This document shows positions 44,174 through 53,035 of a stretch of DNA of 64,000 bases, piece by piece (the first letter of the stretch is position 1; every line of letters begins with the position of its first letter). The translations under genes were made by a program, and so were the position numbers. The notes below the pieces were generated by a model. The model was not told where the DNA came from, did not search any database, and saw only the letters and a program-made list of their open reading frames with translations. Source of the DNA: Bombella intestini (GTDB lineage: Bacteria > Pseudomonadota > Alphaproteobacteria > Acetobacterales > Acetobacteraceae); NCBI RefSeq assembly GCF_002003665.1, contig NZ_JATM01000006.1:1-64000 (forward strand), read 5' to 3'.

Positions 44174-44270
44174 GGAATCTTCGCCTTCGGGATACGATGG
44201 TGAAGGTTCGCAGTAGGGGCGTCAGTTCAGGGGGAGTAACGGGGGATAAACCCGCTCTATGCTGTTTCCT

Positions 44271-44362
44271 GTCCCTTCGCCGGTACGAACCGGATCAGGT
44301 TCAAAGGGTTAGATGGGCTAATAGCCATCTTCTCAGCCTTACATCGCAAAGGCACCCCTCGG
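44271..44362 (-). ncRNA. TPP riboswitch (THI box)
   Basis: Read on the minus strand the leader shows the conserved order of the thi-box: GAGGGGTGCC, then GGCTGAGA, a hairpin arm with ATGGC..., ACCCTTTGAACCTGATC, then GGTTCGTACCGGCGAAGGGA. These correspond to the P2/P3 and P4/P5 thiamine-pyrophosphate-binding arms. It lies about 98 nt before the TonB receptor start. High TPP should shut off the downstream receptor-kinase-permease operon; a small CGGG/CCCG hairpin at 44240-44254 may belong to the expression platform. Confidence 0.95.
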
Positions 44363-44520
44363 AACATATCCCTCCGTTAGCAGAGAGGGCGGCTTGTGTC
44401 TATTTGCTTTCCCGTTCGCCGGGGCGGTTCCTACAGCCTGTGGGATTCCCTTGTAAAAAAGCCGTATTCTGCCAATATCGCATGTAAATATGCACTGTCG
44501 GTTCTTTATATGGAGGTTAC

Positions 44521-45198
44521 ATGCCCATCATTGCACCAAGCCTGCTTGCTGCTGATTTTTCCAATCTGCGTCACGAGATGGGCGCTGTTGCGGAAGCACC
44601 GTGGCTGCATCTTGATGTCATGGATGGACATTTTGTACCGAATATTTCCTTTGGTATGCCCGTCATCAAGGCGTTGCGCCCCCATAGTAAGGCCCGTTTT
44701 GATGCCCATTTGATGATTGAACCGGCCGACCCTTATCTGGCCGCCATGGCGGAAGCCGGTGTGGATCATATCACCGTGCATGTAGAGGGAAACGCTCATC
44801 TCCATCGTACATTGCAGACCATCAAAGCACTGGGCTGTAAGGCCGGTGTGGCTATCTGCCCTGCTACACCGCCAGAGGCTTTGTCGGAGGTGATGGACAT
44901 GGTCGATATTATTCTGGTTATGACGGTTAATCCCGGTTTCGGGGGGCAAAAATTCCTGCATGGTCAGTTGGCTAAGATACGAACCCTTGCTGAGATGATT
45001 CGTAAGAGCGGGCGTGACATCGTGCTGGGGGTTGATGGTGGTATTGATGAGACCACTACCCCGCTGGTGACAGAGGCTGGGGCAACCATGTTGGTAGCGG
45101 GTTCTGCTATTTTTGGTAAGGATGATCGCAAGGCAGCGATTGAGGGTATGCGTGCCGCTGCCCGGCCAGCCCGACTTTCAGCCTCGGCAGGGGAATGA
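44521..45198 (+). CDS. rpe: Ribulose-phosphate 3-epimerase
   Basis: Interconverts ribulose 5-phosphate and xylulose 5-phosphate in the pentose phosphate pathway, the main sugar route in acetic acid bacteria. The 225-residue TIM barrel shows IAPSLLAADFSNL, HLDVMDGHFVPN with its metal-binding His and Asp, DAHLMIE, VMTVNPGFGGQKF and VDGGI. A TGGAGG site precedes the ATG. The heparinase-like gene follows after 3 nt. Confidence 0.96.
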   Translation: MPIIAPSLLAADFSNLRHEMGAVAEAPWLHLDVMDGHFVPNISFGMPVIKALRPHSKARFDAHLMIEPADPYLAAMAEAGVDHITVHVEGNAHLHRTLQTIKALGCKAGVAICPATPPEALSEVMDMVDIILVMTVNPGFGGQKFLHGQLAKIRTLAEMIRKSGRDIVLGVDGGIDETTTPLVTEAGATMLVAGSAIFGKDDRKAAIEGMRAAARPARLSASAGE

Positions 45199-45201
45199 TG
45201 G

Positions 45202-46845
45202 TTGTTTAGGGCTTGCTGGCGGTATTTCAGGCTGATGTTAGTCTCCATGCCCCGGCGACGGCGGCATGAGGGAGTAAGTCCTGTCTGTCTTTATCAAGAC
45301 AGGGAGGAAGGCGATGTAGATCAGGGTGCCCTGCTGACAGGGGGCGTATTTCGCTTCGGCCAGAAGACCTACAGCCTGCCCTTGCGTGGTGTCTGGCAGA
45401 CTAATAGCTGGCCGGATGATGTCCGCCGCTGGTTCTATGGCTTCGATTGGTTGCGGGATCTGCGGACGCTCGGGACGAATGGGGCTCGGCTTTTAGCCCG
45501 GTCTATGGTGGCCTCATGGGCGGATCGCCCGCCAACTGACTCGGTCGCACGGGAAAGTGGCGTGATGGGGCGGCGGCTGGCTAATTGGTTGGGGCATTAT
45601 GAATTTTGCCTCTCCACCGCCACGGAGGGGACACAGCAGCTGGTTTTGGATGCCGCCGTGCGGGAGGCTCGTCGCCTTTCAGCTATGTTGCCTCTGCCGC
45701 CCACGGGGTGGGAAGGGCTGGTCGCCTTGCGGGGGCTGCTGGCTGTTTATATGGCTGTGCCGTATTATGATGGTTTCTTCAAACGGTTTGAGCAGCAACT
45801 TCCGCTGGAATTAAAGCGTCTGATGGGTGAAGACGGCATTACCGCCGAGCGCAGCCCGGAGGCACAGTACCGGTGCGTGCAGGAGCTGACAGCCATTCAG
45901 GGTATGTTCAGCACCTTGCAATGGATGCCGCCGGATTGTGTGCCGGTGATGTTAGGCCGTGCCTGTGCTGTATTGCGGGCGTTTTGTCATGGTGATGGCG
46001 GGTTAGCCCTGTTCAATGGCTCGCAGGAGCGTGGCGCAAAAGCTGTGCAAGACCTGCTGGAACAGGCAGAACGCTATAGGGTTGTTGCGTCTAGCATCAG
46101 CAAAGGTGGGTTTGCTCGTCTGACAGCAGGGCGGGCATTGTTGCTGGTGGATGCCGCCGCTCCGCCCTCTGCTGGGATGGATCGTCTGGCTCATGCCGGG
46201 ACATTGTCTTTTGAATTTTCCCATTATCGGCAGCGGTTGTTTGTCAATTGCGGTGCAGCGGAGGGGGGCGCTTGGCAGCGGGCCCTCCGTGGTTCTGCCG
46301 CCCATACGATTCTGGTTGTGGATGGGGAATCTTCGTCTGATTTTGGGGAGGATGGCCATGTGACCCGCCGCCCCTCACAGGTGCGCTACGAAGAGAAACG
46401 ACAGGGCCGCACGCAAGAACTGCACTTATCACATAATGGATATTATCCATCTTATGGGGTCATCTGGTTCCGTTCCCTGTTTCTGGCTCCGTCTGGTGAG
46501 GAACTCAGAGGGCAAGAGGTGGTGGAAGGTGAGCGGGATGTGCCCTTTACGTTGAGGTTTCACATTCATCCCGATGTCCGTGTGGAGCGGGAGGATGATG
46601 AGATTCTACTCCATGCCCCGTCAGAGATATGGCGTTTCCATCAGGTGGGTGGTGTGCTGGCTCTAGAAGAAGACCTGTATATGGGCCGTGGTGTGCCAGA
46701 GCAGACATCCCAGATCATTGTTCAGTCTCTACCGGGCCGGACTGTGCCAGTGGTGGGGGGTGCAGCCGATGCTAGTAACAGGGCCACAAAGCCCCCCAAA
46801 CGCCAGCAGAGGGTGGAATGGGTGCTGGAGTATGTGCCTCTTTAG
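45202..46845 (+). CDS. Heparinase II/III family protein
   Basis: The 547 residues show an N-terminal helical toroid and a C-terminal beta-sandwich of the heparinase II/III family, usual for the gene next to rpe or purH in alphaproteobacteria. Recognisable are FGFDWLRDLR-type and ANWLGHYEFCLS segments, MLPLPPTGWEGLVALRGLL and the C-terminal HTILVVDGESSSDFG with DVRVEREDDEILL. It probably acts on envelope or extracellular glycans; the true substrate is unknown. The start is a TTG with GGGGA 7 nt upstream; in-frame ATGs at 45235 and 45247 are alternatives. Its stop codon overlaps that of the converging GIY-YIG gene. Confidence 0.83.
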   Translation: MFRACWRYFRLMLVSMPRRRRHEGVSPVCLYQDREEGDVDQGALLTGGVFRFGQKTYSLPLRGVWQTNSWPDDVRRWFYGFDWLRDLRTLGTNGARLLARSMVASWADRPPTDSVARESGVMGRRLANWLGHYEFCLSTATEGTQQLVLDAAVREARRLSAMLPLPPTGWEGLVALRGLLAVYMAVPYYDGFFKRFEQQLPLELKRLMGEDGITAERSPEAQYRCVQELTAIQGMFSTLQWMPPDCVPVMLGRACAVLRAFCHGDGGLALFNGSQERGAKAVQDLLEQAERYRVVASSISKGGFARLTAGRALLLVDAAAPPSAGMDRLAHAGTLSFEFSHYRQRLFVNCGAAEGGAWQRALRGSAAHTILVVDGESSSDFGEDGHVTRRPSQVRYEEKRQGRTQELHLSHNGYYPSYGVIWFRSLFLAPSGEELRGQEVVEGERDVPFTLRFHIHPDVRVEREDDEILLHAPSEIWRFHQVGGVLALEEDLYMGRGVPEQTSQIIVQSLPGRTVPVVGGAADASNRATKPPKRQQRVEWVLEYVPL

Positions 46846-48068
46846 AGGGATTGCTGGGGTGTATTCTTGCGGATGATGGTCTTCTGGTGGGGGTCATACT
46901 CGTAAAGGTGGAGTGTGCCTTCCTGTATGAGGTGGGCTGCCTGACCAATCAGGGCAGCGGGTAGCAGGAACCATTCCTGGGGGTAGATCAGCTTCCCCAT
47001 ACGGTCATGGACGTGCAGTTTCGCCCGTGAGGGAGCGAAAAAGCGATGAAGGCAGTCTTCCACCTTGCGATAGGAGAGATTGACCAGCGTATAGGTGGCC
47101 ACAATATCCACCGGTGCCATGAGGAAGGTAGGGTCATTGCGGGCATCGGCAACCCGGCGGCGAACATCACCGCTGGTGACACCAATCTTATAAAGTTCTC
47201 CACGTAGTTTACGGATGGCCGGAATATCGGAGAGAGAGCGGGCAACATAAATGGTACCGGTGGCGTTGGTGATAGTTTCGCTACCGGCGAGTGGCCCAAG
47301 GCCGATGCGGGATATGAGGCGGGCTGTCTTATCTTCTGTTAAGGACTTGCGGAAGGACGACATAAGCGGGTCACTTTCCGTCCCATTGGAGAAGATAATG
47401 CGCAGGCGATGTTCTCGGTCGCCGTGGCGATAGGTCTTTTCATATTTCTCGGCGACATAGGCAATGAGACCATTACGGATGAAGAAGTCGCCTTCCGCAG
47501 GTTCAAGAATCTGGTTCTTCTTTATACGCTTTGCTTTGCGGGTGCCGTTGGCTATTTCCTGCTGCACAGCCTCGAACAGGGCCTCATAATCTTGAAAATT
47601 GGCGCAGGGCGTGATGAAGGCTTGATGCTCTGGCACGGCCCGTTCCGCAGCAGGGCTGGAGTGCCGGAGTGTGAAGAGGCTGTCATCTATGTCCAGGCTA
47701 TCATCATTGAGGATATCATCCAGTGATTGGGGGATATCCGTAAAGGCCTGTTCATCCCGCCAGTCGGGTAGGGTTGGGGAGGGGGGGGTGGACTCGGCAA
47801 GTAGCCCCAGCTTGTCAGCCTCCTTCATGGCTGGGGATGGGGTTTGCGCCATACGAGTCCATGCCGCTGCAAGGCACATTTCGTCGTGATCTTCTGCCTT
47901 GTTATCTGGGAACCTGCCGTGCTCTTCGTAAAAACGGCTCACCTGTTCTAGAAGATCCAACTCTGTTTTGCGGGTACCTCGCCCCTGTTGAGATGGTGAG
48001 GCATCGTCCATAAGTAGGCCGAGTTCGTCATCCTCAGCGAAAATATCTTCCAGTGTGAGGCGTTTCAT
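46842..48068 (-). CDS. GIY-YIG nuclease (T5orf172/MUG113 type) of a restriction-like cassette
   Basis: The 408 residues have an acidic, probably flexible N-terminal region (1-150), an unrecognised middle domain (about 155-260) and a C-terminal GIY-YIG nuclease domain (about 268-380). Visible are GTIYVARS (271-278), LYKIGVT (292-298), the arginine cluster RRR (303-305), a glutamate in YRKVEDCLHRFF (E337) and EWF (365-367), the pattern of the T5orf172/MUG113 branch. The ATG at 48068 is 4 nt after the helicase stop; a 22-residue upstream extension inside the helicase is rejected. It would be the DNA-cutting subunit for the methyltransferase and helicase encoded upstream. Confidence 0.85.
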   Translation of the reverse strand: MKRLTLEDIFAEDDELGLLMDDASPSQQGRGTRKTELDLLEQVSRFYEEHGRFPDNKAEDHDEMCLAAAWTRMAQTPSPAMKEADKLGLLAESTPPSPTLPDWRDEQAFTDIPQSLDDILNDDSLDIDDSLFTLRHSSPAAERAVPEHQAFITPCANFQDYEALFEAVQQEIANGTRKAKRIKKNQILEPAEGDFFIRNGLIAYVAEKYEKTYRHGDREHRLRIIFSNGTESDPLMSSFRKSLTEDKTARLISRIGLGPLAGSETITNATGTIYVARSLSDIPAIRKLRGELYKIGVTSGDVRRRVADARNDPTFLMAPVDIVATYTLVNLSYRKVEDCLHRFFAPSRAKLHVHDRMGKLIYPQEWFLLPAALIGQAAHLIQEGTLHLYEYDPHQKTIIRKNTPQQSL

Positions 48069-48072
48069 AGGG

Positions 48073-50151
48073 TTAGTCCTGCCGCTGGCGTGCTTTGGCT
48101 TTGGCTTTGCTAAGATAAAGCCGTACGATAGCAAGGCGTTGTTCTAGTTCGTCGGGTGAATGGGGGTCGGGGTGGCGACCTTCCTGTAAGCAGAAGGCCC
48201 GGAAACGGGGCCAGAGGATTAGAGCTTCCTCATCTGTCATGGGGTAATTCTGGGCGGTGAAAGCGGTCTTGATCTGCGCTAGCAGGGGGGCGTCCATATC
48301 ACGGGAGATGATCTCAAACCGTTCCTGAAAACAGTTGACGCTGTCGATCAGCTCCATGTCGATATCTTTTACATTGATGAGCCGCCTGACGAGGCTGAGC
48401 AACGTGTTAGGCGCACTGGCTGTCTTTTCGTCCTCTGTGGTGGGGCTTGGGCCAATGTCGGGTGAAGGCCTGTTCTCATCGGGGGTGGGTGGAGTGATGT
48501 CTTCCTCCGGGAGGGTTTGCCGGGCCAATGTGGAAAGATTGATGCGAGCAGAAAGCTGTTGCCGGACAGATTCCGTCTCATCTTTTGTTAGGTCGGGGTA
48601 GCGTTTCTCGATGATGCCAGTCAGCATGGGCTGGTTGAGGACTTCCGGGGCTGTGCTGGGGTTTAGGGCACGGCTGGACATGTGTTGATGGGTGGTAGCG
48701 ACGAGGTCGTTCATGTCCCGTTCGCAGATGTCACGGGCCCGCTGGGTTGGGGGTTCATCAAGATTGTGGATGCCAATGGTGACATGCCCCTGTGCATCCG
48801 TGCTGACAGGCGCACGGATATCGCTATCCTCCCGCCTGTAGAACTTGAAGTTGGGTGCCAGAACCTGCTCCATGAGTAGAGAGCCTGAAATGGCCTTGAG
48901 CATGTCATTTACGGCATCCTGCACGGCCTGTGTTTCCACTCCCGGCTCGGCGACCAGATTGGTAAAGACAGCCCGTGTTTTGGCGGGTGCGTCCCGTGTG
49001 GCTCGGCCGATAATCTGGACGATCTCCGTCAGGGAGGAGCGGTAGCCTATGGTCAGGGCATGTTCGCACCAGACCCAGTCAAACCCTTCCTTAGCCATGC
49101 CGAGGGCGATGATGATGTCCACCTTGGCCCGGTCGGCTTCGTCATCCCGTTTGCCATCTGGCCCGGTGATGGTTTTGGCAAGGCTGGCCTTGATGAGGTC
49201 CCGGTTGGGGCCATCATCCACAAGGTCAGCCACTTTGAGCAGCTGGCCATCAGGCCGGCGGACCAGATCAAACCCGGTTTCTGGGTCCCGTCTCTCAATC
49301 GTGCCGATGAGGTCGATGATCTGCCCGACCTCATTATATTTATCGTCAAAGGCCTCGGATGACCCACGGTGCGGAATATGGATGATGGTCTTACGTGTGG
49401 GGTCCAGAACATCCTTTAGCCCGTTGATGTAGGTCCCTTTATAGAACTCGTAGGAGATGCCCAGTTTCTTGAGGAACTCATACCCCTCTAGCTGTTCGTA
49501 ATAGCTGTAGGTAATGGGGGTGAAGCGGCTTTCATCTTCCGGGCGGAGAACGGGGATGGAATCCCCTCGGAAGTAGCTGCCCGTCATCGCCATGAGGTGG
49601 CAGCGGTCCCGGCTCAGCAATTCCCGCAGGATGAAGCCGAGGCGGTTATTATCCCCCGCTGAGACATGATGAAACTCATCCACAGCGATGAAGCAGGAAT
49701 CGAAACGCTCCACACCATCTTGTGCGATGACGGCATCATACCCAAAGCGGAAGGTAGCATGGGTGCAGACGAGCACCTGCGCCTTGTCATCCTGTAGAAA
49801 ATCTTGAAAAGCCCGCACCTTGCGGGGGGAGCTTTCGTCACTGTCGAGGCAGAGATTCCAGCGGTCTTCCACCACCCAGTCACATTCAAAACCGGGGAGG
49901 GATGTACTGCGGAAGGAGCCGCCGATGGAGGTCTCCGGCACGCAGATGATGGTTTTTTCCACGTGCTGATGGCGCATCTTGTCCAGCGCGACGAACATGA
50001 GGGCACGGCTTTTCCCGGCGGCGGGCGGGGCCTTGAGGAGAATATGCTGGGCCTGCCGAACATTATAGACACGCTCCTGCATGGGGCGCATCCCCTGTGC
50101 GTTGGTGCCTGCCTTGCTATGGCCATAGGTCATGGTGAGCATGTTTGCCAT
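48073..50151 (-). CDS. SF2 DEAD/DEAH-box helicase of a restriction-like cassette
   Basis: A 692-residue superfamily 2 helicase/translocase. Walker A APPAAGKS (41-48), Walker B VDEFHH (157-162), motif III MTGS (189-192) and motif VI QIIGRATRD (379-387) are intact. The C-terminal 250 residues are not recognised and include a Pro/Thr/Ser-rich linker (about 560-590) before a helical end domain. The DEFHH box resembles restriction-type translocases such as the HsdR motor, but no nuclease motif is seen in this protein. The ATG at 50151 is 4 nt after the methyltransferase stop; a 56-residue upstream extension is rejected. It likely moves along DNA with the methyltransferase as the recognition subunit. 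Confidence 0.87.
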   Translation of the reverse strand: MANMLTMTYGHSKAGTNAQGMRPMQERVYNVRQAQHILLKAPPAAGKSRALMFVALDKMRHQHVEKTIICVPETSIGGSFRSTSLPGFECDWVVEDRWNLCLDSDESSPRKVRAFQDFLQDDKAQVLVCTHATFRFGYDAVIAQDGVERFDSCFIAVDEFHHVSAGDNNRLGFILRELLSRDRCHLMAMTGSYFRGDSIPVLRPEDESRFTPITYSYYEQLEGYEFLKKLGISYEFYKGTYINGLKDVLDPTRKTIIHIPHRGSSEAFDDKYNEVGQIIDLIGTIERRDPETGFDLVRRPDGQLLKVADLVDDGPNRDLIKASLAKTITGPDGKRDDEADRAKVDIIIALGMAKEGFDWVWCEHALTIGYRSSLTEIVQIIGRATRDAPAKTRAVFTNLVAEPGVETQAVQDAVNDMLKAISGSLLMEQVLAPNFKFYRREDSDIRAPVSTDAQGHVTIGIHNLDEPPTQRARDICERDMNDLVATTHQHMSSRALNPSTAPEVLNQPMLTGIIEKRYPDLTKDETESVRQQLSARINLSTLARQTLPEEDITPPTPDENRPSPDIGPSPTTEDEKTASAPNTLLSLVRRLINVKDIDMELIDSVNCFQERFEIISRDMDAPLLAQIKTAFTAQNYPMTDEEALILWPRFRAFCLQEGRHPDPHSPDELEQRLAIVRLYLSKAKAKARQRQD

Positions 50152-50155
50152 CGGG

Positions 50156-52909
50156 TCAGCCCTCCTGCTTTTTTGTTGTGGAGCGTTTTTTGCGGGCAGT
50201 CTGTTTCTTCCGGCTTTGTGCCACACGGGCAGCATAGCGGCGGAAGAGATGTTCAAGCCGCTGTGTATCGTTAGTGAAGGGCTGGCCCTTGTTATACAGC
50301 CCCTCCAGCAGGGCATCATTGGCCTGATGGGCCTCCCAGAGATCGGCAGGCATTTTGTCCGGGTCGTACAGTTCGGCCAGAGACTTGTCGAAATAGGACG
50401 CCCGTACCCGCATGATCGCCCGCCCGGACTGCTTCAGGGCCTCTTTGTCTGCCTCCGTGAGGGCAGGCACGGGGAAGGTGTGCCAGCCGAGCGTGTTGGA
50501 ATAGCGGAAGTCTGTTTTCAGTTTGCCGCAGATTGAGGCCGCCCATGCCAGATGGAGGCGGGAAACCAGAAGGGCAAAGCACCATTCCGGCGCATCATAG
50601 AGGACGAAGTTGAGGTTGGAGGAAATTGTGTCAGACTTGACCCGTATGGTCGGAAGATAGGGGCGGCGTTCCGAGCTGACACTGGGAATGAGGTAGGCGT
50701 GGTTTTGTGGGGCGTCATGCTCCCTGAACTGCCAAGGGCGGTCCAGCAGTTTGGGATTTTTTTGAGCTTCTTTGATTTTAAATGTACGAGCTTCAAGAGT
50801 GGCATCTATGCGATCCGCAATAAGGCTGATCGATTTGGCTTCTTCAATATCTCTATCATCAATCCAGAGGCAATAACGCTCAAGGTCGTTGATTGCTTCT
50901 TTAGACCCCATGAAACGCCGGATGAAGGGCGCAGCCTGTGGGGTCTGTTGCAGGAGCTTGTCCTTCTCTTCTGGTGAGAGGATGAGATGGCCGTTATCAA
51001 CGGGCATGTTGCCTTTTACCATTTCAGGAAGGCCGAAGAGGCTTTTGCTAGCTTTTTCTACGAAGACATCCGGAGCATCGAGCAGATAGGCATTGATGTT
51101 TGTGGCCTGATGCTCCGTCTCCCCGGTGAAGAGGCGTTTTAGTATTGTTGTGGTCTTGGTTTCCGGGCGGTTTCTCAACCCGACAATGATGCAGATGACA
51201 GCGGCATTATGGCTGGCATTATTGCGCCATTTAAAGGAGGTATGGGCGAAGCTGATTTCTAACGCTTCTCCCAACAAATCGGGCCAGAGAGCATTGACGG
51301 CTTGCCCCTGGCAGAGCGAGTTGGTGGAAACTAGAGCGGCCTCTGCCTGTCGTCCCTGAATATAGCGGGCAGCTTTGAAGAACCATGCTGCCACATAGTC
51401 CAGCCCCTTATAGTTTTTTACGGAGCCGGAGAAGGTGATGGCCATGTCGGCTTTCTGCTCTGCATTCTGGTAGTTCGAACCCAGAAACGGCGGATTGCCG
51501 ATGATGTACACCAGCTCACCATCCCCCGGTGGCGGGCAGACGGCCTCCCAGTCGAGCCGCAGCGCATTACCGCAGACAATATGGGCGGCCTCCCGCAGTG
51601 GCAGGGGGGCAATGGCCCGGCCAAAACGCTCGGCAAAGAGGGCATTGGCCTGATATTCCGCAATGAACAGGGCCAGCTTGGCCGTTTCTACGGCAAAATC
51701 GGCACATTCTATGCCATGAAAATTGGCAATCGGGATGGTAGAAAATAGCTCCATCGTGTTATTGCCGTTCAGCGTGGCCAGCCGTTGCAGGATGGTCATT
51801 TCCAGCTCTCGCAGCTGGCGATAGGCAATGACAAGAAAATTCCCGGAGCCACAGGCGGGGTCAAAAATATGGATATGACCGAGCTTATGCAGGAGTTTCT
51901 GTAGGGCTGCGGGTTTGTCCCAGTCCTTCTGGATCTCGCTGCGCAGACCATCCAGAAAAAGAGGGTCGATGACTTTGCGGATATTGGGGACGGATGTGTA
52001 ATGCATCCCCAGTTCGGCCCGGATGCCCGTATCCGCAACAGATTGGATCATGGAGCCGAAAATATCGGGGTTGATGTCCTTCCAGTCCAGCGCGCAGGCA
52101 TCTTTCAGGTAACGGAAGGCCGTAACATCAAAGGTTGGTATGGTGATGTCACCAGCAAATAGCCCGCCATTGACGTATTCCAGCGGGGCTGTCCAGTCCG
52201 GCAGGTGGCTGCGTTCATCTTTCGGCAGGTTCATGGCTTCAAACCCGGCCTGAAGGACAGTGTGCAGGGCCTCGCCTTCTTTCCCGCCATAGTCCAGCAC
52301 CATGCGGCTGAACTGGTCTTTAGGGAAGATGCCGACATCCTCGGAGAATAGGCAGAAGATCAGCCGCATCATGAACTGGTTCATAATGTGTGTATGGCTG
52401 GGGTTCTTCCACTCCGGATTATGCCGGATGAGGGCATCATAGAGCTTGGCCAGCTTGCCCGTTGCCTGCACGTCAACGGGGTTTTCCTCTACGGCCCGGT
52501 AACGCTCCTTACCAGCAGCGGGGAGGAAGAAGCCAAAATGTTTGGCCATTTCATCCAACTGGCAATGCAGGCTCTCCCCGCTGGCAGGGTGAAAAGCGGC
52601 CAGCATGGTACCATCTGTTGTGAGGAGAATGGCCGGCTTTGCCTGCTTGTTGCGGGGCGAGGCCTTCAACTGGTCCAAAACGGCATCAACTGTCGCCTGT
52701 TTCGTTCCCCCCGCAGGGGCAAAGTGGAAGCGGCGGCTTAGCAGCACGCCACCGGGGAGGTCGGAACGGTTGGTCGCACCTTTGCGGAGCTTATCTACGG
52801 TTGCTTTTGCGGCGTCCGTAGCGAGTGCAAAGTCGTAGGGAAATATACTGCCATCAAAGGGCTGAGATGCGAGGTCCGAGAGAGCATCATAGATTTCGGT
52901 CGGATTCAT
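50156..52909 (-). CDS. MmeI-like class I DNA adenine methyltransferase of a restriction-like cassette
   Basis: The 917 residues have the size and layout of type IIL/MmeI-like enzymes: an N-terminal domain (1-140), a helical spacer (about 150-345, with HYTSVPNIRKVIDPLF at 303-318), an N6-adenine methylase core with SAM motif DPACGSGNF (350-358) and catalytic GNPPF (471-475), and a probable target-recognition domain (about 600-830). The tail is strongly basic. The PD-ExK nuclease motif of MmeI is not visible in the N-terminal domain, so this protein probably methylates and recognises but does not cut. It is the first gene of the cassette, with downstream genes each 4 nt apart. Confidence 0.87.
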   Translation of the reverse strand: MNPTEIYDALSDLASQPFDGSIFPYDFALATDAAKATVDKLRKGATNRSDLPGGVLLSRRFHFAPAGGTKQATVDAVLDQLKASPRNKQAKPAILLTTDGTMLAAFHPASGESLHCQLDEMAKHFGFFLPAAGKERYRAVEENPVDVQATGKLAKLYDALIRHNPEWKNPSHTHIMNQFMMRLIFCLFSEDVGIFPKDQFSRMVLDYGGKEGEALHTVLQAGFEAMNLPKDERSHLPDWTAPLEYVNGGLFAGDITIPTFDVTAFRYLKDACALDWKDINPDIFGSMIQSVADTGIRAELGMHYTSVPNIRKVIDPLFLDGLRSEIQKDWDKPAALQKLLHKLGHIHIFDPACGSGNFLVIAYRQLRELEMTILQRLATLNGNNTMELFSTIPIANFHGIECADFAVETAKLALFIAEYQANALFAERFGRAIAPLPLREAAHIVCGNALRLDWEAVCPPPGDGELVYIIGNPPFLGSNYQNAEQKADMAITFSGSVKNYKGLDYVAAWFFKAARYIQGRQAEAALVSTNSLCQGQAVNALWPDLLGEALEISFAHTSFKWRNNASHNAAVICIIVGLRNRPETKTTTILKRLFTGETEHQATNINAYLLDAPDVFVEKASKSLFGLPEMVKGNMPVDNGHLILSPEEKDKLLQQTPQAAPFIRRFMGSKEAINDLERYCLWIDDRDIEEAKSISLIADRIDATLEARTFKIKEAQKNPKLLDRPWQFREHDAPQNHAYLIPSVSSERRPYLPTIRVKSDTISSNLNFVLYDAPEWCFALLVSRLHLAWAASICGKLKTDFRYSNTLGWHTFPVPALTEADKEALKQSGRAIMRVRASYFDKSLAELYDPDKMPADLWEAHQANDALLEGLYNKGQPFTNDTQRLEHLFRRYAARVAQSRKKQTARKKRSTTKKQEG

Positions 52910-52991
52910 AGCATCAGTCCTTTAGTAAGAATAAGGAAGAAGCGAATCACATACCGTCAGTTTTGTCCAGATACGCTACTGCATAGCATGT

Positions 52992-53022
52992 AGTCGGAGA
53001 GGGCGGTAATGCCTCTCCGACT
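52992..53022 (-). terminator. Hairpin past tyrS
   Basis: Perfect 11-bp stem AGTCGGAGAGG (52992-53002) with CCTCTCCGACT (53012-53022), 14 nt past the tyrS stop and before the restriction-like cassette. No T-run follows, so it may be a structured 3' end rather than a classical terminator. Confidence 0.55.
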
Positions 53023-53035
53023 GTATAACGTGACT

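Noticed and set aside
50152-50319. 56-codon upstream extension of the helicase
   Set aside because: It lies within the methyltransferase gene; the ATG at 50151 is 4 nt after that gene's stop, matching the next junction in the cassette.
46842-52909. The cassette as a BREX or DISARM system
   Set aside because: None of the hallmark genes (pglX/pglZ/brxL, or drmA/B/C with a PLD nuclease) is present around it.
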